Virus record (IMG/VR): IMGVR_UViG_3300046000_000001
Location: 1-22,983 of that record
DNA: 22,983 bases
Strand: one strand, 5' to 3'
Source: a virus
Shown here: piece after piece, positions 1 through 5,173 of the stretch
How positions within the stretch are numbered: position 1 is the stretch's first letter
Layout: each line of letters begins with the position of its first letter
Program-made: the position numbers and the translations under genes
Notes under the pieces: generated by a model
Seen by the model: only the letters and a program-made list of their open reading frames with translations
The model's database searches: none
What the model was told of the DNA's origin: nothing

Positions 1-216
1 GGCGAGACACATGCACACATGCGAATACACGAATGTGATCACAAAACGCATGGGGGTAGGGCAAATGTGATCACGTTGGTGACCCCGGAGGCAGGGGGTC
101 GCGCGGGGTCTCAGTGTATTCTGAATTGCACCTAAAGATTTTCTCATAAAAATTCCTAGACCCACAGGGTATCCCTACGCTACGCTTGGGTAACGACAAG
201 AAGAATTGGTTAGGCA
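1..216. other. Non-coding left edge with repeats and palindromes
   Basis: I see no credible gene here. The stretch holds a tandem 8-bp duplication (ACACATGC at 7-14 and 15-22) and two copies of AATGTGATCAC at 32-42 and 64-74, each built on a GTGATCAC palindrome. The copies lie 32 bp apart, about three helical turns. A GC-rich inverted repeat follows (GACCCC 81-86 with GGGGTC 95-100 or 105-110). The composition differs from the coding DNA to the right. One forward frame stays open from the window edge to a TAA at 133-135, but the 44 residues resemble nothing I know and the repeats argue against coding. Because this lies just upstream of the terminase small-subunit gene, a packaging or terminal region is possible, but that is inference. 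Confidence 0.5.
32..74. repeat. Paired palindromic direct repeat AATGTGATCAC
   Basis: Two exact 11-bp copies at 32-42 and 64-74. The first continues into the perfect palindrome TGTGATCACA (34-43). The start-to-start spacing of 32 bp would put both on the same face of the helix, as expected for cooperative binding by a dimeric protein. The partner is unknown: a phage repressor, a host regulator or the small terminase are all possible. Confidence 0.55.
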
Positions 217-251
217 TAAAGGAAAACCCCTACGGAGTGAACCATAGGGGT
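217..251 (-). terminator. Intrinsic terminator, leftward
   Basis: Read on the minus strand, ACCCCTATGG (251-242) pairs with CCGTAGGGGT (235-226). This is a 10-bp stem with one G-U pair, closing a 6-nt loop TTCACT. A U-rich tail TTTTCCTTT follows at 225-217. Stem, loop and U-tract are in the right order only on the minus strand; on the plus strand no U-run follows the hairpin. It would end the transcript started at the minus-strand promoter at 433-461. Confidence 0.75.
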
Positions 252-426
252 GCATCAGGTATTGGTTATCTTACAGACGAGGTAGCCTACGTAGTCCACG
301 AGGAATCTGCATCAGTCTGACCTTAGGCCAACCTGTAGCGAATCTGTAGCTTCTCCTTAAGTATAGCGTAGGAGTGAACCTTGAGGGAAGAATACTATAG
401 TTATATACTAGGGTCCGCCAAAGGAC
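220..426 (-). ncRNA. Candidate phage small RNA, about 200 nt
   Basis: The sequence shows a consensus sigma70 promoter (433-461, minus strand), a predicted start near 426 and a strong intrinsic terminator (251-217), with no ORF of useful size between them. The 5' end can form a small hairpin (GTCC 426-423 with GGAC 416-413). The body holds a direct repeat GCTACAG (350-344 and 339-333), two copies of GGTTCACTCC (380-371 and 243-234, the second inside the terminator hairpin) and the split module GTCAGACTGA (321-312) with CTCGTCTGTAAGAT (281-268). The module also occurs, unsplit, in the leader of the gene at 11204. I recognise no known RNA family. It could be a regulatory RNA, a dual-function RNA encoding the 13-codon peptide at 271-312, or a leader whose terminator is sometimes read through. 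Transcription is inferred from the sequence only. Confidence 0.5.
271..312 (-). CDS. Mini-ORF inside the small RNA, 13 codons
   Basis: On the minus strand an ATG at 312-310 opens the reading frame MQIPRGLRRLPRL, ending at TAA 273-271. An AAGG Shine-Dalgarno-like sequence lies 8 nt upstream (324-321). The peptide is strongly basic (four Arg in 13). The start codon uses the last base of the first shared module and the stop codon lies inside the second, so the 30-nt insertion that splits the module lies entirely within this frame and is a multiple of three. I know no homolog. Such short frames arise by chance, so this is a weak call that rests on the ribosome-site spacing and the coincidence with the module. 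Confidence 0.2.
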   Translation of the reverse strand: MQIPRGLRRLPRL

Positions 427-432
427 AGTTTT

Positions 433-461
433 ATTATACACAGGTTTTTCACTTCTGTCAA
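433..461 (-). promoter_or_regulatory. Consensus sigma70 promoter, leftward
   Basis: On the minus strand TTGACA (461-456) and TATAAT (438-433) are both perfect consensus hexamers, separated by the optimal 17 bp. Transcription should start near 426 and run left into the terminator at 251-217. The bases just before the -10 (CCTGTG) resemble those of the three rightward promoters in this window. Confidence 0.75.
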
Positions 462-482
462 CCCCTATCTTTCTTGTCGTAT

Positions 483-501
483 CCTATAGGCGGATTTCCG
501 C
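483..501. promoter_or_regulatory. Adjacent palindromes between divergent promoters
   Basis: CCTATAGG (483-490) is a perfect palindrome and it abuts GCGGA-TT-TCCGC (490-501), a 5-bp inverted repeat with a 2-bp centre. The pair sits between the leftward promoter (-35 ending at 461) and the rightward promoter (-35 starting at 517), where a regulator could reach both. Operator function is inference. Confidence 0.3.
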
Positions 502-516
502 TCATCACGTAGGGGC

Positions 517-546
517 TTGACAAACCAGAACCTAGTGTGGTATAAT
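517..546 (+). promoter_or_regulatory. Consensus sigma70 promoter, extended -10
   Basis: TTGACA (517-522) and TATAAT (541-546), an 18-bp spacer and a TGG extended -10 element (538-540). The predicted start is near 553. It drives the small-terminase gene and probably the fibre cassette to 5164. Because the -10 overlaps the TTG at 546, that codon cannot be the start of the gene on this transcript. Confidence 0.8.
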
Positions 547-587
547 TGCCACTAAGTGATTCGTTCTTACTCAAAGGTAGAGAAACC

Positions 588-1115
588 GTGCTCTTCACAG
601 AGACCCAGCTACGTACGTCACAAGGCAAGCTACGCACCAAGTCTCTCTTCTGGGAGCTTTCGTACTTCGAACCTGAGCACGTTATCTTCACTCTCAAGGA
701 AGCTGACATTGTGCGTGAGGGTAAGACGTACACCTCCTTGCGTAAGCTGTATTTGTCGTACTGTGTCACAGACCCTACGGAGTACACCTTCGCTTGGGCT
801 GTCTTCGGTTCGTGGGAGACTTGGCTTCAACTGTCCAATAGCAACTACATCAAGAAAGACGTAGAGGCGTGGCGTAAGGAAGTCGAGGTTAAGATTAAGT
901 CTGAGGCTATCCGTTCTATCGCAGATGAGATGCGTACGGGTGGCCGTTCTTCGTTTGGTGCTGCTAAGCTTCTCTTGGAGCGTGGGTGGCTTGACGACAA
1001 GAGTGCTTCCAAGGCTAAAGAGAAACTCAAGGCCAAGGAAGAAGAGGAATTGGATAAACAAGCTCTGTCTCTCTTGAGTGAGGATGCTGAGCGTCTAGGA
1101 ATCAAGGTTCAGTAG
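588..1115 (+). CDS. Terminase small subunit (probable)
   Basis: DNA-recognition subunit of the packaging terminase, 175 residues from a GTG start. I chose the GTG at 588-590 because AAAGG (573-577) lies upstream and the in-frame TTG at 546 overlaps the promoter -10. From memory of marine podovirus and T4-like small terminases, the recognisable pattern is a YFTLK-like segment (here HVIFTLKEAD, 31-40), then TYTSLRKLYL (47-56), DPTEYTFAWAVFGSWETWL (62-80), a basic helical segment WRKEVEVKIKSEAIRSIADE (95-114) and the AAKLLLERGW motif (125-134). A charged coiled-coil tail rich in Lys and Glu runs from about 138 to 165. It is first in its transcript, and the fibre genes separate it from the large subunit. 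I am fairly sure of the family, but the call rests on motif recall and no domain search was possible. Confidence 0.62.
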   Translation: MLFTETQLRTSQGKLRTKSLFWELSYFEPEHVIFTLKEADIVREGKTYTSLRKLYLSYCVTDPTEYTFAWAVFGSWETWLQLSNSNYIKKDVEAWRKEVEVKIKSEAIRSIADEMRTGGRSSFGAAKLLLERGWLDDKSASKAKEKLKAKEEEELDKQALSLLSEDAERLGIKVQ

Positions 1116-1119
1116 CACG

Positions 1120-1413
1120 ATGAGCAAGAAGCCTAACATCACCAATATTACGTCTGGTTACAACTCTACGACAGAGATCAACCAGAACTTCCAAGCATTG
1201 CGTGATGCCTTCGACAACACTGTGTCGTTGGATGGTAGCTTGCCTAACGCTATGGACGCAGACTTCGACATGAATGGTTACGACATCCTCAACGCAGGTG
1301 GTCTCACGATCAATGGCGTAGATGTCTTTGCACTTATCAACAAAACCACAATCAGCCCTTTCGCCCCTTCGGGTGGTAGCGACGGGGATATCTGGTTTCG
1401 CGTATCTACTTAA
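1120..1413 (+). CDS. Small tail-fibre-type protein
   Basis: 97 residues. The pattern GYNSTTEINQNFQALRDAFD (14-33), followed by a segment DGSLPNAMDADFDMNGYDI (38-56) and ILNAGGLTINGV, is a common short module near the N-terminus of phage fibre or adhesin proteins, where it usually precedes a longer binding domain. Here it ends soon afterwards at GGSDGDIWFRVST, so the module stands alone. The gene starts 5 nt after the small-terminase stop. The nearest Shine-Dalgarno-like sequence (AAGG 1104-1107) is rather far, so translation probably depends on ribosomes finishing the upstream gene. It is likely a virion fibre component or an adaptor for the following proteins. The exact role is unknown. Confidence 0.55.
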   Translation: MSKKPNITNITSGYNSTTEINQNFQALRDAFDNTVSLDGSLPNAMDADFDMNGYDILNAGGLTINGVDVFALINKTTISPFAPSGGSDGDIWFRVST

Positions 1414-1424
1414 TAGGAGCCACC

Positions 1425-1817
1425 ATGGCCGCTCTTTCTGACCACGCAGAAAAACTACTCCTCGACTGGCTGATGACTAACGGTTCGGCTACACGCCCTA
1501 CCGCATGGTACGTTGCCCTCTACACTGCGGCCCCCTCGGACTCGGGTGGTGGCACTGAAGTGTCTGGCAATGGCTACTCGCGTCAGGCTGTAACCTTTGC
1601 TGCTGCATCCACTCCGGGTGGCACTACGTCTAATACTGGCGCTGTGTCGTTTACTGCCGCAGGCGGTTCGTGGGGTACCATTACTCATATCGGTATCCAC
1701 GACGCCAGCACCTCGGGCAACCTGCTGTGGCACGGCTCTATGACCGCCTCGAAGACTATTGCCGATGGTGATACTCTTGAGTTTGCTATTGGTAACATTG
1801 ACCTGACCATCGCCTAA
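1425..1817 (+). CDS. Conserved phage tail-fibre-associated protein
   Basis: 130 residues, complete. It begins with LSDHAEKLLLDWLM and continues TRPTAWYVALYTAAPSDSG, GGTEVSGNGYSRQAVTF, then WGTITHIGIHDASTSGNLLWHG and a closing ADGDTLEFAIGNIDLTI segment. This is a widespread family in phages and prophages, usually annotated as a tail-fibre or minor structural protein, with a beta-rich core after a short N-terminal helix. A good AGGAG sequence (1416-1420) precedes the ATG. The gene is more GC-rich than the internal-core genes further right. It probably forms part of the adsorption apparatus. The molecular role is not established from sequence. Confidence 0.6.
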   Translation: MAALSDHAEKLLLDWLMTNGSATRPTAWYVALYTAAPSDSGGGTEVSGNGYSRQAVTFAAASTPGGTTSNTGAVSFTAAGGSWGTITHIGIHDASTSGNLLWHGSMTASKTIADGDTLEFAIGNIDLTIA

Positions 1818-1850
1818 TCAGCGTCCTTTTGTTGAACAGGAGGGCTTGAG

Positions 1851-2579
1851 GTGGAGGGCTACCGTGTAACAGAGGAGGGTAACCTCCGTACTACTGAGTC
1901 CTCTGACACCCGTGTTACAGAAGGATTCATCGAAGGTTTTGCAGACCTTTCAGCTACAGGCTCTATCTCTGTCGTTGGTCTGTTGAAAGCACCTGCTAAC
2001 GCTTCCTTGGTAACGCAGGGTAGTGTCCTCCTTGTCGGTGAAGCTACGCTCTTCGGTAGGGCAGACTTTACTGGCGTAGGGTCAACAGCGGTTGATGGTG
2101 ATCTAAAAGCCTCTGGCGCTCACGTAGGGACCGCTACAGGCACTATCTCTTCTTCTGGGGTAAGGATACAGCCCGGAGCGACTAGCCTCTCTGCTGAGGG
2201 TTCTATCGTCTCTATCGCAGGGTTCAAGTTCGTAGGTGCCTCAGATATCCAAGCAGAGGGTATTTTCTCCTCTACGCCTAAGTTTACGGCCCAAGGTTTG
2301 TTCGGACCCTTTGACGTAGACGTAGAGAGGATCACAGAGTCTGGTGATGTAAGGGTTACTGAGGATGGAAACGTCAGGATCGTAGACTTCTACCAGCCTA
2401 ACGCAGGTACAGCTTCTCTTATCTCTGAACCATCTGTCGTTCTCTTTGTGTCTGAACCGTATGCGAAGTACTTGTCTAACTGGCAGAGAGCCGTTCCCTA
2501 CGTTAAGTACGAAGGTGAGTGGGTCATACCTCAAAAAGCCTACAAACATCTCAGTGGTAGATGGAAGAGAATCTATTGA
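1851..2579 (+). CDS. Repeat-containing fibre/structural protein
   Basis: 242 residues from a GTG start. AGGAGGG (1839-1845) precedes it at normal spacing, so I keep GTG. An N-terminal RVTEEGN segment with a second RVTEG (5-26) is mirrored by ITESGDVRVTEDGNVRI (161-177). Between them lie six tandem repeats of about 20 residues (31-150), each with Gly near position 7 and a following small-hydrophobic strand (for example ADLSATGSISVVGLLKAPAN and ASLVTQGSVLLVGEATLFGR). This is the pattern of a beta-solenoid or a beta-rich stalk. The C-terminus (WQRAVPYVKYEGEW, then GRWKRIY) resembles an aromatic end motif seen in podovirus structural proteins. A VTEEG motif also occurs in the tail tubular B-like protein. 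It is most likely a virion fibre or tail accessory protein. Confidence 0.55.
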   Translation: MEGYRVTEEGNLRTTESSDTRVTEGFIEGFADLSATGSISVVGLLKAPANASLVTQGSVLLVGEATLFGRADFTGVGSTAVDGDLKASGAHVGTATGTISSSGVRIQPGATSLSAEGSIVSIAGFKFVGASDIQAEGIFSSTPKFTAQGLFGPFDVDVERITESGDVRVTEDGNVRIVDFYQPNAGTASLISEPSVVLFVSEPYAKYLSNWQRAVPYVKYEGEWVIPQKAYKHLSGRWKRIY

Positions 2580-2591
2580 TGGAAAGAAACC

Positions 2592-3035
2592 ATGGCTAAC
2601 GTAAAAATCAGTGAGCTTACAGCGGCTGGATCAGCTTCTGGCACTCAAGAATTTGAGGTTAACGACAGCCTTACCTCTAAAAAGGTCACTGGCGCTCAGA
2701 TTAAGACGTTTGTTAACACTGATCGTGTCCAGAAAACCTCGGATACAGGGTCTGCTGTCGTTCCTTCTGGTGACGAATCCCAACGTGACGGCTCTCCTGC
2801 TGCTGGTTACCTTCGTTTTAACACTGATGCTTCGTCGTTTGAGGGCTATAACGGTACTGCATGGGGTTCTATCGGTGGTGGTGCTACGTCTGACGCTATC
2901 TACGAGAACTCGGCTACGATTGCTGAGGATATTACCATTGTGACTGGTCGTAACGGCATGTCCACTGGCCCAATAACCATCAACTCTGGTATCACCGTCA
3001 CGGTTGAATCCGGCGCAAGATACGTGGTGATCTGA
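2592..3035 (+). CDS. Tail-fibre protein, modular
   Basis: 147 residues. The N-terminus VKISELTAAGSASGTQEFEV, followed by SKKVTGAQIKTFV, is a typical attachment module of phage fibre proteins. The middle holds RDGSPAAGYLRFNTDASSFE followed by GYNGTAWGSIGGG, a widely shared fibre motif. The C-terminus carries ENSATIAEDITI, then GRNGMSTGPITINSGITVTV and ESGARYVVI, a short beta-strand cap common in cyanophage and pelagiphage fibres. There are no enzymatic motifs. It lies 12 nt after the previous stop, with GGAAAG before the ATG. Its small size suggests a linker or a minor fibre rather than a complete receptor-binding protein. Confidence 0.6.
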   Translation: MANVKISELTAAGSASGTQEFEVNDSLTSKKVTGAQIKTFVNTDRVQKTSDTGSAVVPSGDESQRDGSPAAGYLRFNTDASSFEGYNGTAWGSIGGGATSDAIYENSATIAEDITIVTGRNGMSTGPITINSGITVTVESGARYVVI

Positions 3036-3036
3036 T

Positions 3037-3474
3037 ATGAGCAAAATCGCACTAACTCCTAACGCTTCCGGCACCGGGACGTTCTCCATCGCAGCCCCCG
3101 GCACGAACACGGATCGGACGCTGACGCTGCCGGATGCTGCTGGTACTATAGCCACGACTGCTGACGTATCTGCTGGTGACGCAGGTGTCACGGCCACTCT
3201 TATTGGCGTTGGGCAAACATGGCAGTCCGTGACAAGATCGCCCGCGACCAATTACCAAAACACCACTGGTCGGCCAATCATGGTCTTTAGCTCAATGAGC
3301 AACACCTCTGGCATCCAGAATTTCCAAGTTTCCACTGACGCCTCGACTTGGGTTAACGCCGGAAACTCTCAATCGGCTAACGCCCCCAATCAGGTAATCG
3401 TCCCTAATAACCACTATTACAGGTGGACGCAAACTGTTGGGACTACGGTAATTTCTGTAACGGAGCTTCGCTGA
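3037..3474 (+). CDS. Tail-fibre/adhesin domain protein
   Basis: 145 residues. The N-terminal NTDRTLTLPDAAGTIATTAD (24-43) is a common fibre repeat. The C-terminal part starts GVGQTWQSVTRSPATNYQNT and continues GRPIMVFSS; it matches an adhesin tip domain found at the ends of many siphovirus and podovirus fibres. The start lies 1 nt after the upstream stop with no good Shine-Dalgarno sequence, which suggests coupled translation. The base composition is markedly GC-rich (41 of 60 bases at 3061-3120 are G or C), unlike the internal-core genes, which suggests exchange with other phages. It probably contacts the host surface. Confidence 0.58.
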   Translation: MSKIALTPNASGTGTFSIAAPGTNTDRTLTLPDAAGTIATTADVSAGDAGVTATLIGVGQTWQSVTRSPATNYQNTTGRPIMVFSSMSNTSGIQNFQVSTDASTWVNAGNSQSANAPNQVIVPNNHYYRWTQTVGTTVISVTELR

Positions 3475-4061
3475 TGTCCGAAATTCGCGCAAACTCGATC
3501 ACCGACGCTGCTGGCACTGGCGCTCCTAACTTCCCGAATGGGTTGGAGATTGCGGGTGCTGCGGCGGCAACGGTTCCCTCCGGCTCGGTTATGACATTTG
3601 CCATGAACACGGCACCTACGGGCTGGCTCAAGGCTAACGGCGCGGCAGTTTCGCGGACAACCTATGCCGCCCTGTTTTCAGCCATTGGCACGACGTTTGG
3701 CGTAGGTGATGGATCGACCACGTTTAACCTGCCGGACATGCGCGGACGCTTCACCCGCAACTGGGCGGACAACGGTAGCATCGACAGCGGGCGGGCATTT
3801 GGTTCTACGCAAGACCATCAAATCCAACAGCACCAACATGGGCTTGCCTTTAACGCAGACGTGACAAACGCTACGGGTGGAACCACTGGGGCGACAGTTT
3901 CAGCGTGTAACGCGCTTGCAACAAGAAGCTCTGCGTCAACCAACCCACTTTCGACCAGCTACGTTCAAGACGCCCCTTATGTCAAAAACGCTACTGGGGC
4001 TAACATTGGCACAGAAACTCGCCCAACCAACATCGCCCTTTTGGCCTGCATCAAGTTCTGA
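3474..4061 (+). CDS. Phage tail collar domain protein
   Basis: 195 residues from the ATG at 3474, which overlaps the upstream stop (TGATG), with CGGAGC at 3461-3466 as ribosome site. An upstream in-frame GTG at 3423 is rejected because it lies deep in the previous gene. Residues 38-92 match the tail collar domain: GSVMTFAMNTAPTGWLKANG, then AALFSAIGTTFGVGDGSTTF and NLPDMRGRF. A His-rich stretch HQIQQHQHGL (115-124) resembles metal-binding histidine clusters of short tail fibres. The C-terminus ends ETRPTNIALLACIKF, typical of collar proteins. Likely a trimeric fibre tip or collar protein for adsorption. Confidence 0.75.
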   Translation: MSEIRANSITDAAGTGAPNFPNGLEIAGAAAATVPSGSVMTFAMNTAPTGWLKANGAAVSRTTYAALFSAIGTTFGVGDGSTTFNLPDMRGRFTRNWADNGSIDSGRAFGSTQDHQIQQHQHGLAFNADVTNATGGTTGATVSACNALATRSSASTNPLSTSYVQDAPYVKNATGANIGTETRPTNIALLACIKF

Positions 4062-4069
4062 GGTAAACC

Positions 4070-4453
4070 ATGAAAGTCTTTCAAACTGACCACGAAGGGT
4101 TCCTTGTCGGCGAAACTGTTGCTGATCCTGATCCGATGGACGAGGGCAACTGGCTAATCCCCGGTGGCTGCGTAGAGCAAGAGCCTCCAGCCCTGTCTGA
4201 TGGTCAACGCGCACAGTTCTTTGGCGGCGCTTGGCTTATCGTTGATCCTGAGCCTGTCGTTGAGCCTGAGCCTGAGCCTGAACTTCCACCGACAAAGGCA
4301 GACCAAGAGGAACTTCGCCGTTCCGCATACCAACAGGAAGCCGACCCCCTGTTCTTCATGTCCCAGCGCGGCGAGGCCACTGTCGAAGAATGGCAGGCCA
4401 AGGTCGCTGAGATCAAAGCCCGCTATCCCTACCCCGAGGAGACCCAAGCATGA
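4070..4453 (+). CDS. Fibre-associated accessory protein, Pro-Glu linker
   Basis: 127 residues. The N-terminal half (KVFQTDHEGFLVGETVADPD, then NWLIPGGCVEQEPP, and a later GGAWLIV) looks like the head of small tail-fibre assembly proteins. A Pro-Glu-rich linker (about 61-73) follows, encoded by repeated TGAGCC hexamers. The C-terminal part, starting RRSAYQQEADPLFFMSQRGE with a later VAEIKARYPYPEE, is a common phage segment, often annotated only as hypothetical. It lies directly after the collar protein, with GAGG overlapping the upstream stop. A chaperone role for the fibre is plausible from position but not proven; it could instead be a virion protein. Confidence 0.45.
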   Translation: MKVFQTDHEGFLVGETVADPDPMDEGNWLIPGGCVEQEPPALSDGQRAQFFGGAWLIVDPEPVVEPEPEPELPPTKADQEELRRSAYQQEADPLFFMSQRGEATVEEWQAKVAEIKARYPYPEETQA

Positions 4454-4926
4454 GCGTTGTAATTGACGGAACCACGGGCATTACGGCTGCTGCTTTTGAC
4501 GGGGCGGTGGATGGTGCTGACCTAACTGGTAGCGTAGCTGCATCATTGCTTACGGGTGACGTAGCTGCCGCACGGATTACTGGCGCACTAAACGCCTCTG
4601 GCTCTGCCCCGATCTATGCCTGCCGTGCGTGGGTGAACTTCAACGGCACCGGGACTGTGGCTATCCGTGCGTCTGGCAACGTGTCGTCGATCACGGACAA
4701 TGGCACGGGCGACTACACGATCAACTTCACCACGGCCATGCCTGACGCGAACTACGCTGTTTCTGGCTCTGCTCAAATATCCAGTTTTGCCGGGACAGGC
4801 TGGCAGGGCTATTCGGTCTCAATCAGTTCAACAGCCCCCACAGCATCTGCCGTAAGAATTCTTACGTCCAGCTATGCCGCAGGCGCATTTGATGCCTCAA
4901 TTGTCGACATCGCCATTTTCCGCTGA
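4450..4926 (+). CDS. Tail-fibre adhesin domain protein
   Basis: 158 residues. The start ATG overlaps the upstream stop (ATGA), so translation is coupled. The N-terminus VIDGTTGITAAAFDGAVDGA followed by DLTGSVAASLLTGDVAAARI is a short fibre repeat region. Residues from about 58 (CRAWVNFNGTGTVAIRASGN, then NGTGDYTINFTTAMPDANYA) are a widely distributed phage adhesin domain, usually found at the C-terminus of long fibres. Finding it on a separate small protein supports a fibre apparatus made of several short subunits. GC-rich, like its neighbours. Confidence 0.6.
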   Translation: MSVVIDGTTGITAAAFDGAVDGADLTGSVAASLLTGDVAAARITGALNASGSAPIYACRAWVNFNGTGTVAIRASGNVSSITDNGTGDYTINFTTAMPDANYAVSGSAQISSFAGTGWQGYSVSISSTAPTASAVRILTSSYAAGAFDASIVDIAIFR

Positions 4927-4936
4927 AAGGACACCC

Positions 4937-5164
4937 ATGCAAGTCATCATCTTCCCGCAAGGCGACAACAAGGTGTCCGTGGTTATTCCAGCACCTGAGT
5001 TTGCCGACCAGATCGAAGCCGTGGCACATAAGGATGTCCCAGAGGGCAAGCCTTTCCGTATCATTGACGACAGCGAACTACCCTCGCGTGATAGCCGTGA
5101 TCGCTGGCTGTGGACCGAAAGCGGCCCGCTGGATGTCGCACCTGAGCCTGAGGTTACTGAATAA
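4937..5164 (+). CDS. Small conserved phage protein, unknown
   Basis: 75 residues from the ATG at 4937; AAAGGA (4926-4931) overlaps the upstream stop and sets the start. An in-frame frame extending upstream to 4874 overlaps the adhesin gene and is rejected. The protein (MQVIIFPQGDNKVSVVIPAP, then IEAVAHKDVPEGKPFRIID and WLWTES) is of a kind often found at the end of fibre cassettes in phages and prophages of alphaproteobacteria. Function unknown to me. It is the last gene before the large-terminase promoter and may serve in fibre assembly. Confidence 0.5.
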   Translation: MQVIIFPQGDNKVSVVIPAPEFADQIEAVAHKDVPEGKPFRIIDDSELPSRDSRDRWLWTESGPLDVAPEPEVTE

Positions 5165-5173
5165 ATAAAGCTC

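Noticed and set aside
1-135. Open forward frame from the window edge to TAA at 133-135 as the end of a gene
   Set aside because: The 44 residues are not recognisable, and the region is made of direct repeats and palindromes with unusual composition. It cannot be excluded because the gene would begin outside the window.
234-251. tRNA T-arm, because GGTTCACTCC resembles a T-loop sequence
   Set aside because: No acceptor stem, anticodon arm or D-arm can be placed around either copy, and the hairpin works as a terminator.
333-350. CRISPR-like repeat from CTGTAGC copies
   Set aside because: Only two 7-bp copies 11 bp apart, with no spacers or further repeats.
546-587. TTG at 546 as the small-terminase start, giving 189 residues
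   Set aside because: It overlaps the -10 box of the promoter, so the codon would lie upstream of the transcription start.
556-864. Forward 102-residue frame from a GTG at 556
   Set aside because: It lies wholly within the small-terminase gene in another frame, with Ser/Arg-rich low-information sequence.
458-1105. Minus-strand frames at 458-787, 630-1061 and 845-1105
   Set aside because: Antisense shadows of the small-terminase gene with no ribosome sites or recognisable sequence.
3423-3473. Upstream GTG start for the collar protein
   Set aside because: It would overlap the preceding adhesin gene by 52 nt. The ATG at 3474 has a ribosome site and the usual stop-start overlap.
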